A stretch of 39,589 nucleotides of DNA from an uncultured Clostridia bacterium (GCA_947174885.1 CAMWKO010000026.1:1-39589); one strand, 5' to 3'; shown: positions 8,072 to 16,888, numbered from the stretch's first letter. Numbers and translations: made by a program. The notes: a model not told the origin generated them from the sequence alone.

Positions 8072-9529
8072 TTATTCAAAAATATAAATCAGGTGTGAAA
8101 AGGTGATTTTATCTCCCTCCTTTAAAGGAAATTTTTCATGAGGTTTGAGCAATATATCATTTACATATGTGCCATTAGAGGAGTTCATATCTTCAATAAA
8201 GCATTCCTCATCATCCATATATATACAAGCATGTATTCTGCTGATTAGTGGATTATTTATAATCATATTTACAGATTTTTTAAGTTTTCCAATGATAAAA
8301 GGATAGGAATTAATCGGTACATTATCAACATAGTCAGTACCGGTGTATACAAGTCTGTGGTTATTATGTTTATTTCTTGTAGACAGAATAATAGTATTAC
8401 CAAATTCATAATCATCATTATTATTAAAAATTTCAGTATTCGAGCAGGAAGAGTTTATGATATTGTCAGGTATTTTGGAGGTATAAATATTATCTGTAAA
8501 ATCATTTTCCGGATGATTACTATCCTCAAAATTATTTTTGTTAGCCACAGAGATAGGAAGCCTGCTATTTATAAATGGAATTTTTGTGGAAGGATATAAT
8601 TCATAAAGGTATTTAATACTACCAATCAGAAAAATAATCCCAATAAATAGAATGAATAATGAAATATCAAAGGAGAGGAGCTTTGTATATAAGCAATACA
8701 CTCCGAATCCTATAATTACAAGAAAAATTCCACCAAGAAAACAGGATTTTATATAAAAACTTGTGGAAATTGTGTATAAATTACCGAAAATTGTTGATTT
8801 ATTGTGTATAAGTGTAAAGGGATTTTTTAAGGACTTGGTTTTATTCAATATATTTTCATCCAAATCTGTCTTAATTGTAAGATTAACAGAATTTGTATTT
8901 TCATGTATTGTATCCTGTATTGAAGCTGTATTTAATTTATTGGGGATATCAGTAGTATTATCTTTTGTATATGAAGTATCATAACCGGATGAGAGTATAA
9001 TATTTTTAAGCATACTGATATTAAAACTGTCCTTTTGGGTTGAAGATGATAGACGGTATGCTAATAAAACAAGCTTATCATCCTCATGGTCAATTTTTTT
9101 TAGCAGGTCATTAAAGAAATCGGACAGCTTGATATAAAAGTCATTATTTATGGCTGGGCATATAATAAAGTAAGTGGTATATTTTTCAGGATCAAGATAT
9201 ATATATTCTGAACTGATTAATAGTGAATTAATATCTATTAGATATTCTTCCAAGAAATTAATTATATCAATTAAAGATAAAACTACACTTGTGAAGGCTT
9301 TATAAGAAATATCAGCAGTAGAAAAAAGGGAAGCAAAGGATTGCCTGGAGGTAATGTCATATTTAAATATAGGTTTGTTATCAACAATATCATATGAAAA
9401 ATCAAGAGTACCGGGAATATTATTATTTGATAGCATTTCTATTCTAAAATCATCAGAATAGTTATAGTCTGTAAAATCTTCTAAAATTAAATAGTTTTTT
9501 GAGTAGTTTTTTATAAATTGTGTTTTCAT
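8072..9529 (-). CDS. DUF6382/FHA domain membrane protein of the Tad locus
   Basis: Protein of 485 aa with three parts. Residues 1-175 resemble the DUF6382 domain found in Firmicutes FHA proteins. A low-complexity linker leads to two hydrophobic segments (about 258-281 and 288-309). The C-terminal 75 residues form an FHA phosphothreonine-binding domain with ISRIHA and SSNGTYVN, the conserved ligand-contact motifs. It overlaps the upstream TadE-like gene by 4 bp (ATGA) and has an AAGGAG SD, so it is the last gene of the tad operon. FHA proteins commonly report Ser/Thr kinase activity to secretion machines. A role in regulating pilus assembly is inference; no kinase gene is in the window. Confidence 0.8.
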   Translation of the reverse strand: MKTQFIKNYSKNYLILEDFTDYNYSDDFRIEMLSNNNIPGTLDFSYDIVDNKPIFKYDITSRQSFASLFSTADISYKAFTSVVLSLIDIINFLEEYLIDINSLLISSEYIYLDPEKYTTYFIICPAINNDFYIKLSDFFNDLLKKIDHEDDKLVLLAYRLSSSTQKDSFNISMLKNIILSSGYDTSYTKDNTTDIPNKLNTASIQDTIHENTNSVNLTIKTDLDENILNKTKSLKNPFTLIHNKSTIFGNLYTISTSFYIKSCFLGGIFLVIIGFGVYCLYTKLLSFDISLFILFIGIIFLIGSIKYLYELYPSTKIPFINSRLPISVANKNNFEDSNHPENDFTDNIYTSKIPDNIINSSCSNTEIFNNNDDYEFGNTIILSTRNKHNNHRLVYTGTDYVDNVPINSYPFIIGKLKKSVNMIINNPLISRIHACIYMDDEECFIEDMNSSNGTYVNDILLKPHEKFPLKEGDKITFSHLIYIFE

Positions 9530-9996
9530 AAAATCTCCTTAATTTTTTTAAAAATAATAGAATATTTTCGTATATCATCACAGTGCATAAAATGCGAAAA
9601 GCAGTGAATAGTGGAAGCACCTTGAAAATCGATAATTATGGATAAAGAATCTTCTTCCTCTGAAATTTCAGGTTTATTTGAATAGTAGGCAATAGGAAAG
9701 GAATTTACAATTTTATGTATATTATGATTATCAGTATAGTCAGAGGAATTGAAGTCTTTTAAATCATATGAAGCATATATTAAGGCTCTGTAGGATGCAG
9801 AATTTACCACTATTTTGTCGTGAAGATAAAAGGAAAATAGAATTATAAATGTAAAAATAATAAAAATTAAAGGTATAATAAACGAAGCTTCTATGGTTAG
9901 AGAGCCTTTAAGAACAGGTTTTCCGGGTTTTTTAAATATATTATTTAAATAAAAATATGAATTGTGTATTTTGTGATAAGGTTCATTTTTTTGCAT
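9526..9996 (-). CDS. TadE-like pseudopilin
   Basis: Small pilin-like protein, 156 aa. A basic N-terminal leader of about 31 residues ends in KG, followed by SLTIEASFIIPLIFIIF. The Gly at -1 and Glu at +5 before a hydrophobic helix are the hallmark of type IV prepilin-peptidase substrates. The remaining 100 residues form a periplasm- or surface-side domain without Cys repeats. I chose ATG 9996 because AAAGGAG lies 8 nt upstream; two more residues upstream (TTG) would put the SD too close. It is coupled to the FHA gene downstream and follows the peptidase gene. It is probably a minor pilin that primes or caps the Tad pilus. Confidence 0.8.
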   Translation of the reverse strand: MQKNEPYHKIHNSYFYLNNIFKKPGKPVLKGSLTIEASFIIPLIFIIFTFIILFSFYLHDKIVVNSASYRALIYASYDLKDFNSSDYTDNHNIHKIVNSFPIAYYSNKPEISEEEDSLSIIIDFQGASTIHCFSHFMHCDDIRKYSIIFKKIKEIL

Positions 9997-10069
9997 AACC
10001 AAAACTCCTTTATAAGATATGTTTTTATAATAATTACAGTTGTATTTGAAGGCGAAAACTAATTGACAG

Positions 10070-10522
10070 TTAGATTACTTTTAATAGCTTTATAATTAGA
10101 ATTGTTATATATGAAATCAATAGAAAAGGAGCAAAGGGAAAGGAATAATCCTTTGTATGTTTTTTTATAATAATAAAAAATGAAAAAACAGATGCGGTTA
10201 ACAGCCCATAGAATAATACTGTCAATGTATCATAAAAGTCTAAAAACACTCCACATATAATGAGCATTGCACCGTCGCCCTTTCCAAGTGAATTAGAAAA
10301 TAAAAAACTAATAATTAATAAAATTATTCCGATTAGAATTGAAGCAGGAAATATGTAATTTGAATTTATTATATTGAAAATAGTACCTATAAAGAAAAAT
10401 ATTGTAGTAACATATAAAGATATGGTTTTAGTTTTTATATCTGAATAGCAACATATTAAAAAATAAATAAGTAATAAAAAATAAGATATAACTGTTTGTA
10501 TAAATAAATAGTTGAAATTCAT
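10070..10522 (-). CDS. tadV: Prepilin peptidase, TadV/CpaA type
   Basis: Short type IV prepilin peptidase of 150 aa (A24 aspartic protease family), lacking the N-methyltransferase domain as usual for TadV/CpaA. Six hydrophobic segments are predicted by eye. The two catalytic aspartates are D28 in YSDIKTKTIS and D83 in the GKGD motif (80-83). It should cut the Flp1-like pilin and the two TadE-like proteins of the same operon at their G or A/xxxxE sites. ATG overlaps the upstream gene by 4 bp (ATGA), with GAGGAG 8 nt before it. Confidence 0.9.
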   Translation of the reverse strand: MNFNYLFIQTVISYFLLLIYFLICCYSDIKTKTISLYVTTIFFFIGTIFNIINSNYIFPASILIGIILLIISFLFSNSLGKGDGAMLIICGVFLDFYDTLTVLFYGLLTASVFSFFIIIKKHTKDYSFPFAPFLLISYITILIIKLLKVI

Positions 10523-11559
10523 TTTATATTCTCCTCACATCGAGTGCATATATGGTATGTATCTGATATATCTTCATACTTCACTTTATAAATTCCCCTT
10601 GTAAAGGTTGAGCAATCTAAAGAATAGTGATAACAATCACCGGAATCAGTCAGATATACATATTTTAAAGAATAATGGTCTAAATGCTGCGATCTGCACT
10701 GTAGGCAGGGTAGTAGTTCAAGGAGAGCAGGACTGTCTGAGGGAAGTACAGAAGTATATTTTAACAGATATGAACAGTATTTATTGGTATGGTATACATT
10801 ACCACTGATACAGATATATACATAAGTATAATTAGGACTTTGGCTATCAGTAATATGCTTTCCTGTATATAAGTTAATTTTACAATATTGTGTTATTGGA
10901 AGCTCTATTAATGATGGTAAAAAAGGAATATTAATTTTGTAGGACATTTTAATCAGAAGTTCATTTGTAGCGGAATCGAAGCTAGTCCCAATAAAAGATA
11001 TACCGTTTCTCTTATTAATAATATAATTTGAATTTGTAAGCTCAAGGATTCTATCATTGAAAAAGATATTATTAATGTAGTAAGTGTTAATAATGGAAGA
11101 AGATAAATCGGAAGGTAAGGAACTTTGAAAAAAATCTACCTTGCTTTTATCTTCATCGGATAATTCAGAAAGTGCAGTGACAGCATAATATGAAGAGGAA
11201 ATTTCTCTTGCAATTTCAGACAGACGTTCCTGAAATATAGTTTCAATGTATAAAATATTAAATAAATATAGTAATGTGGCAATAACGAAAATATATATAG
11301 GCAAAATAACAGATGCTTCTACAGTAATTATTCCTGACAGGTGGACAGATAAAGATGTCCTTTCCAAACTATTAGAAGTGCTGCCATGAAATATTTTAGT
11401 ATATGTTTGGATGTCGGGGAATACATCCTTAATATTACCATAATATTCCTTTGTATTTAGACAAAAATCAGTAGCCTTACGCTTTTGGAGAGTTGATGAA
11501 TTTTTTTTAGATATTTTTAAGAAATTATATATGGCAGGTATAATAGCTGCAAAGGACAT
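10519..11559 (-). CDS. TadE-like pseudopilin with two Cys/His repeats
   Basis: Pilin-like protein of 346 aa. A 76-residue leader precedes SG/IITVEASVILPIYIFVI: Gly76 as -1, Glu81 as +5, then a transmembrane helix. The C-terminal 100 residues contain two copies of a unit that reads YVYxxxSGxxYHxxxxCS and ends in CxxC: H257, C262, C285, C288 and H311, C316, C338, C341. The even spacing suggests two C3H zinc-binding knuckles or disulphide-bonded loops outside the membrane. The leader is long for a prepilin. SD AGGAGG lies 10 nt before ATG. An 87-bp gap separates it from the DUF5702 gene. Role in the Tad pilus is inferred from context. Confidence 0.8.
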   Translation of the reverse strand: MSFAAIIPAIYNFLKISKKNSSTLQKRKATDFCLNTKEYYGNIKDVFPDIQTYTKIFHGSTSNSLERTSLSVHLSGIITVEASVILPIYIFVIATLLYLFNILYIETIFQERLSEIAREISSSYYAVTALSELSDEDKSKVDFFQSSLPSDLSSSIINTYYINNIFFNDRILELTNSNYIINKRNGISFIGTSFDSATNELLIKMSYKINIPFLPSLIELPITQYCKINLYTGKHITDSQSPNYTYVYICISGNVYHTNKYCSYLLKYTSVLPSDSPALLELLPCLQCRSQHLDHYSLKYVYLTDSGDCYHYSLDCSTFTRGIYKVKYEDISDTYHICTRCEENIK

Positions 11560-11646
11560 GTTTATCTATCCTCCTTTCATTAAAAAATAATTATGTAATT
11601 GTTTGTGCCCATAAGAAGTATAAGTATCAAAGTAAGCAAAATATAA

Positions 11647-13134
11647 TTAATCATACTTGTAAGTAGTAGAAACATCTATTTGTGCATAGTCATAAGAACC
11701 AATAAAATCAGTAAAATTTAAAAATACAGTTTTGGCTTTATATATAAAATTAGTTGTTAATCCACATACACAATTTGACATACGAAAGCTTGAGTTGTAG
11801 TTCAGGCAGATATTCATCTGAATTAAATCCATTGTACGAAATCTAAGTGCTAATTCGCTTTGGGCAGTCAGCAGCAATTTTAAATAAAAAGCATAATCAA
11901 AACCCTCTTTGCCACTATTTGAAGAAATAGTATTTTTAGATAAATTGCATATTCCATCCAAGGATAATGTCCAGGTATTATCATCCTTTATCAGGGGAAC
12001 TTTTTTTCCTGAAAGCAAATCCTTTACATCAATAACTCCTTCTGCAGTAGCCCAGGAGCTGATTATCATAAACTCTGTAAACTTAGTGGCAATAGGTGCT
12101 CCTCCTGTAGCTATTGTAGCCAAATCATTGGCAGCAGTACGTTTTGAAGAATCAGATATAATGTATGCAGCATTAAGGCTGGCTCTCATAAAGATAAGTT
12201 TAATAGCTGTATTTAGTAAATTTTGATCATCCTTTGAAGAACCATTAATAATATATTCCAATTCATACCTTAAAAGAGAGGAACTGTTATTATTGGTGTA
12301 GCAATTAAAGCTAGATGAGATATATTCCTCAAACATTATTTTTTCAGGAGATAGGAAATCTGAAGACTTGACATACCCTTCGTTTATTACAGTTGCTTCA
12401 TCTGACAGCGTGGTTGTCATGGAAGGAAGAATAAGCTTATCAATTTCCGTAGTAGATATAGTGCTTGTATCATCAACCAAAATCAGAAGTAAATTATTTT
12501 TAATAGTGTGTGAAATATATTCACTTAAATCTTCGGTATAGAATTTTGCTTCTTTTGTATCTATTTCCAAACATTCCCGGCGATCTTCTATAACAGGAGT
12601 GTCCAAAGCAGATAAGTCGAAGGAATTAATATCAGAATTATCAGCGGAAAAGTCATATGTGTTAAAACTATCTGTATTATATATATTGGAAATAATGTCT
12701 GTAATTTCGGAAAGCTCTTTGTATTTCATATACTTTAATATCTGATCACTAAATATTGAGCCATCTTCATCAGTTAAGTATATATAGTTATTTACACTTA
12801 ATTCTTCCAAAGTGCCTGTCAATAAATTATAGTTTGTATTAAAAATATCGACAGGAGAAGTATGATATATATTATCCTTTGCATAATCAGAAAGAGAGGT
12901 TTCTATATCTACATCAGAAGTATTCAAGGCAAATATGCCGTATTCATCAAATAATTCATAGCAATAATCACCAAAAAGAGAATCTGTGCTAAGATATGAG
13001 ACATCAGTATAATAAGTTTTTAAAACTGTTAATCTGGCAGCCTCCAGTATAGTAAAGATAACTCCAATAATAATAGTAAGTGAAAGTGTAAGCAGTATAG
13101 TAACATTACCCTTTATTTGAATTTTAAAAGTCAT
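11647..13134 (-). CDS. DUF5702 domain protein of the Tad locus
   Basis: Protein of 495 aa with one N-terminal hydrophobic segment (KGNVTILLTLSLTIIIGVIFT) preceded by a short basic stretch, then a long, mostly hydrophilic exported domain. The arrangement and the EAARLTVLKTYYTD sequence match DUF5702 proteins, which occur in Firmicutes tad clusters. The helix resembles that of TadG/TadE proteins, so it may be a minor pilin-like or envelope component. It overlaps the Flp1-like gene by 11 bp, which indicates translational coupling. Function within the pilus is not established. Confidence 0.75.
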   Translation of the reverse strand: MTFKIQIKGNVTILLTLSLTIIIGVIFTILEAARLTVLKTYYTDVSYLSTDSLFGDYCYELFDEYGIFALNTSDVDIETSLSDYAKDNIYHTSPVDIFNTNYNLLTGTLEELSVNNYIYLTDEDGSIFSDQILKYMKYKELSEITDIISNIYNTDSFNTYDFSADNSDINSFDLSALDTPVIEDRRECLEIDTKEAKFYTEDLSEYISHTIKNNLLLILVDDTSTISTTEIDKLILPSMTTTLSDEATVINEGYVKSSDFLSPEKIMFEEYISSSFNCYTNNNSSSLLRYELEYIINGSSKDDQNLLNTAIKLIFMRASLNAAYIISDSSKRTAANDLATIATGGAPIATKFTEFMIISSWATAEGVIDVKDLLSGKKVPLIKDDNTWTLSLDGICNLSKNTISSNSGKEGFDYAFYLKLLLTAQSELALRFRTMDLIQMNICLNYNSSFRMSNCVCGLTTNFIYKAKTVFLNFTDFIGSYDYAQIDVSTTYKYD

Positions 13135-13357
13135 TGATTTGATCCCTTATTTTTGAAAAAACGGTATTTATAATTGTAGTAATCTGGGAGCGGAATATCA
13201 CAATAATGGATACAAGTACAAGCAGTAATAAAATCATTTCTATTGAACTTATGGCACTTAGTCTGGTTGAATTTAAGTTTTGAATATTATGCCTTGTGCT
13301 ATAAATTTTATATAAGTGATTTTTGAAAGAAATAAAAAGCAAATCTAATTTTTTCAT
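13124..13357 (-). CDS. Flp1-like type IVb pilin
   Basis: 77-residue pilin subunit candidate. The segment RLSAISSIEMILLLLVLVSIIVIF is a class IVb pilin core: cleavage would fall after Ala35, and Glu40 is at +5. The mature protein would be about 42 residues, as in Flp1-like pilins of Firmicutes (RSQITTIINTVFSKI tail). Its 35-residue leader is long. The SD AAAGGAG is 5 nt before ATG. An 89-bp gap precedes it, the largest between tadC and the DUF5702 gene, which may allow separate expression of the major pilin. I see no clear promoter in that gap. Confidence 0.8.
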   Translation of the reverse strand: MKKLDLLFISFKNHLYKIYSTRHNIQNLNSTRLSAISSIEMILLLLVLVSIIVIFRSQITTIINTVFSKIRDQINDF

Positions 13358-13446
13358 ATAATCTCCTTTAACTTAATTTAAATTTATGATTTATGTGCTA
13401 AAAGCGTTTCTGCAAAAACAGATATAATATATGGTATTTAATAATG

Positions 13447-13992
13447 CTAAAAAGATATATTGAGAAAAGCCGGAAGCATTATTAAAATCAGTATCATGAA
13501 GAAGATCATCATCATTGGAAAAAGGAGTTTCGTAGAAGCCTTTTCACATTTTTTCTTAATAAATCTTCTTTTTTCGTCATTGGAAATTGCAACTTCGGTA
13601 TTTAAAAGTATACGTAACTCTTTGGTACCTTTTCTTAAATTCTGTTCTAAAAGAGAACCAAATTTAATATAGCAGGGTAAACCAATACGTTTTCCAAAAT
13701 TACTATATGCCAGACCCTCTGAATGACCGTTTTCTATTTGCAATAAACATATTTTAAGCTCCTTATACAAAAAGTGATTTGTAAAGGCAGTATTTTTTTC
13801 ATAATCGAATAATATTCTTGATAGTGCTTTATGTATAGTTAAGCCTGTATTTATAAGAAGGTTAAGCTTGGTGACAAGTTCAGGATAGTCATTAAGTAAT
13901 TGGTCATTTCTTTTTTCCAGTAATTTGTTATTATCCCTTTTTAGTAAAAACGGAATAATAGCAGCAATAACTATCCCACATAATAAAAAGGG
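13447..13992 (-). CDS. tadC: TadC-like protein, C-terminal part (-1 frame relative to N-terminal part)
   Basis: Open frame of 181 codons that continues the TadC-like protein after the frame change near 13990. It begins inside the CCC TTT TTA codons and encodes a transmembrane segment (FLLCGIVIAAIIPFLLKR). The T2SS-F cytoplasmic domain follows, with LVTKLNLLINTGLTIHKAL and EGLAYSNFGKRIGLPCYI. The final transmembrane helix (LLFPMMMIFFMILILIMLPAF) is typical of TadB/TadC. It has no start codon with an SD at a sensible place; the TTG at 13770 is deep inside the conserved domain. So this part can be made only by frameshifting, or the gene is broken. Confidence 0.75.
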   Translation of the reverse strand, partial: PFLLCGIVIAAIIPFLLKRDNNKLLEKRNDQLLNDYPELVTKLNLLINTGLTIHKALSRILFDYEKNTAFTNHFLYKELKICLLQIENGHSEGLAYSNFGKRIGLPCYIKFGSLLEQNLRKGTKELRILLNTEVAISNDEKRRFIKKKCEKASTKLLFPMMMIFFMILILIMLPAFLNISF

Positions 13993-14891
13993 AAATAAAA
14001 ATTCTCCTTCTTTTCCAAATATGTAATCTTATGACCATCTACCTCGGCAGGCAGTATTACAGTATTATCATATATATCATTGTCAATTATAAGCTGTGAC
14101 TGGATTTCATCATTTATGGAAGAAATAGTTGAAACCTTAACAATATATATGGGAATTGAAATTGTAGCAGAGTGTCCCTTGTAGGTAAGATTGGCAAAAA
14201 TATTTGTCATTACACCCTCTGGGGGAATATTATCCATGATAATGTGTCCGTCATAGTCTATGTAAGAAGTGTTTTCTATTTCCCAAGTAATTGAAATACC
14301 GTCTACTTTATTGGAAAATGTCAAATCACTGGTAATCTCATAGAGGTTAGAATTTCTATTTTTAAGGCTGTTTTCAATGCTTTCGCGATGATTGTCAAAG
14401 TAGCTGATAGCTTCCTCTAAGGTATAGGCTGCACTTTCAATTTCAAGTGTAATATCAGTAGCATTGCCATCTATAATAGCAGTGATTTCATATGTTGCAG
14501 CTTCATTACCATCAGTGGGACGGGGAAGTGAAGTGACATTGTTATTTGTTGAATTATTAGAAATACTAAAAATCACACCTAATACAGAGAAAATAAAAAC
14601 AACAGATAATATGATAGAAATTATTTTTGCCTTATGTAACAGAAGCAGTTTTTCAGGTAAAATACCTACATATAGTCGGGACAATTTATCAGACAACCGC
14701 CGGTCTCTGCTTGATAAGGTATTATCTTTTCTGTGCTTTTTAATGAAATCCAATATGTAAAATGATGTTCCATAAAAAAATTTAAGTGGATGTTCTTTAT
14801 GTGGGATATGAAGCTGTTCATCCCTTCTATAGTGAAAAGTTGTAATAAATAAAGTAATAAGTAATATCAAAATAAAACAATAAAATAACAA
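13971..14891 (-). CDS. tadC: TadC-like protein, N-terminal part with extracytoplasmic Ig-like insert
   Basis: N-terminal 306 codons of a Tad platform protein. A first hydrophobic segment (LLFYCFILILLITLFITTF) and a cytoplasmic stretch lead to a second helix (IISIILSVVFIFSVLGVIFSI). Then comes an unusual insert of about 170 residues. Its end (LTFSNKVDGISITWEIENTS, then a DGHI strand) resembles an atrophied bacterial Ig-like domain. The frame ends at TAG 13971-13973, just after YFPFYYVG, where the next helix should begin. I chose TTG 14891, 5 nt after the tadB stop and 8 nt after GAGGTG; an upstream ATG would overlap tadB by 64 bp. If joined with the next frame the protein would have 481 residues. 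Confidence 0.75.
   Translation of the reverse strand: MLFYCFILILLITLFITTFHYRRDEQLHIPHKEHPLKFFYGTSFYILDFIKKHRKDNTLSSRDRRLSDKLSRLYVGILPEKLLLLHKAKIISIILSVVFIFSVLGVIFSISNNSTNNNVTSLPRPTDGNEAATYEITAIIDGNATDITLEIESAAYTLEEAISYFDNHRESIENSLKNRNSNLYEITSDLTFSNKVDGISITWEIENTSYIDYDGHIIMDNIPPEGVMTNIFANLTYKGHSATISIPIYIVKVSTISSINDEIQSQLIIDNDIYDNTVILPAEVDGHKITYLEKKENFYFPFYYVG
13985..13992 (-). other. Frameshift site in tadC (slippery-type heptamer)
   Basis: On - the sequence is CCCTTTTT. Read from upstream the codons are CCT TTT; the heptamer C CCT TTT has the X XXY YYZ form of -1 ribosomal slippage sites. A slip of -1 gives CCC TTT TTA and opens the frame of the remaining 180 codons. The zero-frame stop TAG lies four codons further. 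A lost T in a run of six would give the same picture, so a mutation or sequencing error is equally possible. Confidence 0.7.
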
Positions 14892-14896
14892 TGTAT

Positions 14897-15643
14897 CTAC
14901 ACCTCGATTTCCAGTATTTTTTTTGAAATGAAAATTGAACCAATATAAATAAGTAAACATATTGATGAAATAATAATGCCAAGTAAATTGTGATAAAGGG
15001 GAGAAAAAAATTCCGGCTGGGTAATATCAATATAAGCAAAAATAGCAAATGGCATAACCATCATTACAAGCTGTTCATATTTTTTAGATGATACAGTCGC
15101 TGATATATCCTCTGTAAGCTCTATCTTTGCACGTATGGTGGTAATAGTAGATTTTATTATAGCTATCATATCTCCACCGCCTTTTTTTGATATTTTAATA
15201 ACTTCACTAAAAGCAATAATTTCATCGATGCCTGTTCTGCTACTGAAATCTTCAAAAACAGTTTCGATTGGAATATTGATAAGGAGTTTCTTTTTCATAT
15301 AAAGTACTTCTCTATATAGGATAGAGTTTTCTCCATATAAAGCAGATAAAGGTTTCAAACTCTCGCTGATAGAATTTTCCAAGGAATATCCCGTATTCAA
15401 AGAATCAGATACAGAGTTTATAAAGTCCAGAAACTCCAATCGTATTTTCTTTACTCTTTTATTTTGCAGGTAATTAGAAACCGCATTAAAATATTTTTTA
15501 AGAAATATATTAGTAGCAATAACCGGATATATGCTATCATAAAAGAAATGAGCAGTTATAATAGCAGCGGCCTCAAATAGTACAAGGTACAGGAGAAATT
15601 CCTTAGGTGACAATTTGTAAGTTAAATAACTGGTATTTTGCAT
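14897..15643 (-). CDS. tadB: Tad pilus inner-membrane platform protein TadB
   Basis: T2SS-F family protein, 248 aa. A first hydrophobic region (about residues 14-45) is followed by the cytoplasmic F domain with FLDFINSVSDSLNTGYSLENSI and SEVIKISKKGGGDMIAIIK. Two C-terminal transmembrane helices follow (YEQLVMMVMPFAIFAYIDI and LLGIIISSICLLIYIGSIFI). It forms the membrane platform with TadC on which the TadA ATPase acts. I chose ATG 15643 because AAGGAG lies 5 nt upstream; a GTG two codons earlier sits inside the SD. It is separated by 12 bp from tadA and by a few bases from tadC. Confidence 0.92.
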   Translation of the reverse strand: MQNTSYLTYKLSPKEFLLYLVLFEAAAIITAHFFYDSIYPVIATNIFLKKYFNAVSNYLQNKRVKKIRLEFLDFINSVSDSLNTGYSLENSISESLKPLSALYGENSILYREVLYMKKKLLINIPIETVFEDFSSRTGIDEIIAFSEVIKISKKGGGDMIAIIKSTITTIRAKIELTEDISATVSSKKYEQLVMMVMPFAIFAYIDITQPEFFSPLYHNLLGIIISSICLLIYIGSIFISKKILEIEV

Positions 15644-15655
15644 AATCACTCCTTG

Positions 15656-16888
15656 CTATGTATAGTTTGGTTCACTATATCCGGCCATAAAAAGTTTGTC
15701 AGTATTGATAAGTTTATTTCCTGTAAATTCTAAGCATCCATCTACGGTTTTGCTGTTGGGAGAATTATCCACAAATTTGAAGATGCTGCGCAGATTTATG
15801 TATGTACCGTCAAAATCCGATATTTCAGCAATTTCAAGTACTTTTCTGGATTTATCCCTGAGTCTTCCAAGATGAACAATTATATCAATTCCGGTAGCAA
15901 TCTGACTGCGGATGGCATTAATAGGGAGATTTGCTCCCATAAGAATCATAGTTTCAAGACGTGAAAGCATATCTTTAGCACTGTTGGCATGACCCGTACT
16001 CATACTACCGGAATGACCGGTATTCAGAGCAGTAATCATATCACTTGCTTCGGCTCCGCGTACTTCTCCGACTATAATTCTATCGGGACGCATTCTCAAA
16101 GAGGTTCTGATTAAATCTCTAATGGTAATTTCTCCGCTTCCCTCAATATTTGCCATTCGTGTTTCTAGTCTTACTATATTTCTGATATTTGTAAGTTTAA
16201 GCTCCGCAGAATCCTCAATCGTAATTACACGGCAATCAGGTGGAATAGCATCTGACAGTATGTTTAGAAAAGTAGTTTTTCCAGAGCCGGTACCACCACT
16301 TACAAAAATATTGTAGCCTGCTGCCACAAGTGTTTCTAAAAACTTGCCGGCAATAGTGTTAATAGAACCTAATTCTATAAGATTAGACATAGTCATATGG
16401 TATTTTGAAAATTTTCTAATAGTAATTACCGGCCCATCTAAAGCAATGGGAGGTAAAACAATGTTCACACGGGAACCGTCCTTTAATCTCGCATCCACAA
16501 TAGGATTAGATTCGTTGACACGTCTGTTAGATATGGAGGCAATTTGTTGCACTATATCTGATAGCTTTGCCGGTGTAGTAAAATAAATATTAGCAGGAGA
16601 AATATGTCCATTCCTTTCAATAAAAATATTATCTGCACCATTGACCATAATTTCAGTTGTTTCTTCATCCTCGACAAGCTCCTGGAGAATATCTAATCTC
16701 CTGATTGAGTTAAAGAGAGCCTTTTTATAGGAGAGTCTGTCTGTTATGGAGATATACCTGACAAGTCCTTGATTAAAAACTTCTTCTTCTATAATTCTTT
16801 CTATTTCTGCGTCGGTAAGCTCCTTAGACAGCTCAAACTTTGAAATTAAGCTGTTGTGCATAAGCTGAAGTAATTCTTTATCTATCAT
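15656..16888 (-). CDS. tadA: Tad pilus assembly ATPase TadA/CpaF
   Basis: Secretion ATPase of the TadA/CpaF (VirB11-like) family, 410 aa, full length. All motor motifs are present: Walker A GGTGSGKTT (198-206), Asp box ITIEDSAEL (222-230), Walker B DRIIVGEVRG (269-278) and His box TGHSGSMSTGHA (290-301). The N-terminal helical domain with RYISITDRLSYKKALFNSI and the IMVNGADNIFIERNG strand region match CpaF. The hexamer drives assembly and possibly retraction of the Tad pilus from the cytoplasm. The ATG overlaps the tadZ stop by 11 bp; a TAGTAGGG stretch is the only SD candidate, so coupling is likely. Confidence 0.96.
   Translation of the reverse strand: MIDKELLQLMHNSLISKFELSKELTDAEIERIIEEEVFNQGLVRYISITDRLSYKKALFNSIRRLDILQELVEDEETTEIMVNGADNIFIERNGHISPANIYFTTPAKLSDIVQQIASISNRRVNESNPIVDARLKDGSRVNIVLPPIALDGPVITIRKFSKYHMTMSNLIELGSINTIAGKFLETLVAAGYNIFVSGGTGSGKTTFLNILSDAIPPDCRVITIEDSAELKLTNIRNIVRLETRMANIEGSGEITIRDLIRTSLRMRPDRIIVGEVRGAEASDMITALNTGHSGSMSTGHANSAKDMLSRLETMILMGANLPINAIRSQIATGIDIIVHLGRLRDKSRKVLEIAEISDFDGTYINLRSIFKFVDNSPNSKTVDGCLEFTGNKLINTDKLFMAGYSEPNYT

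Noticed and set aside
15765-15773. A perfect DnaA box TTATCCACA
   Set aside because: It is single, lies inside the coding sequence of tadA, and has no neighbouring boxes or AT-rich unwinding region. A chance match in AT-rich DNA is more likely than an origin.
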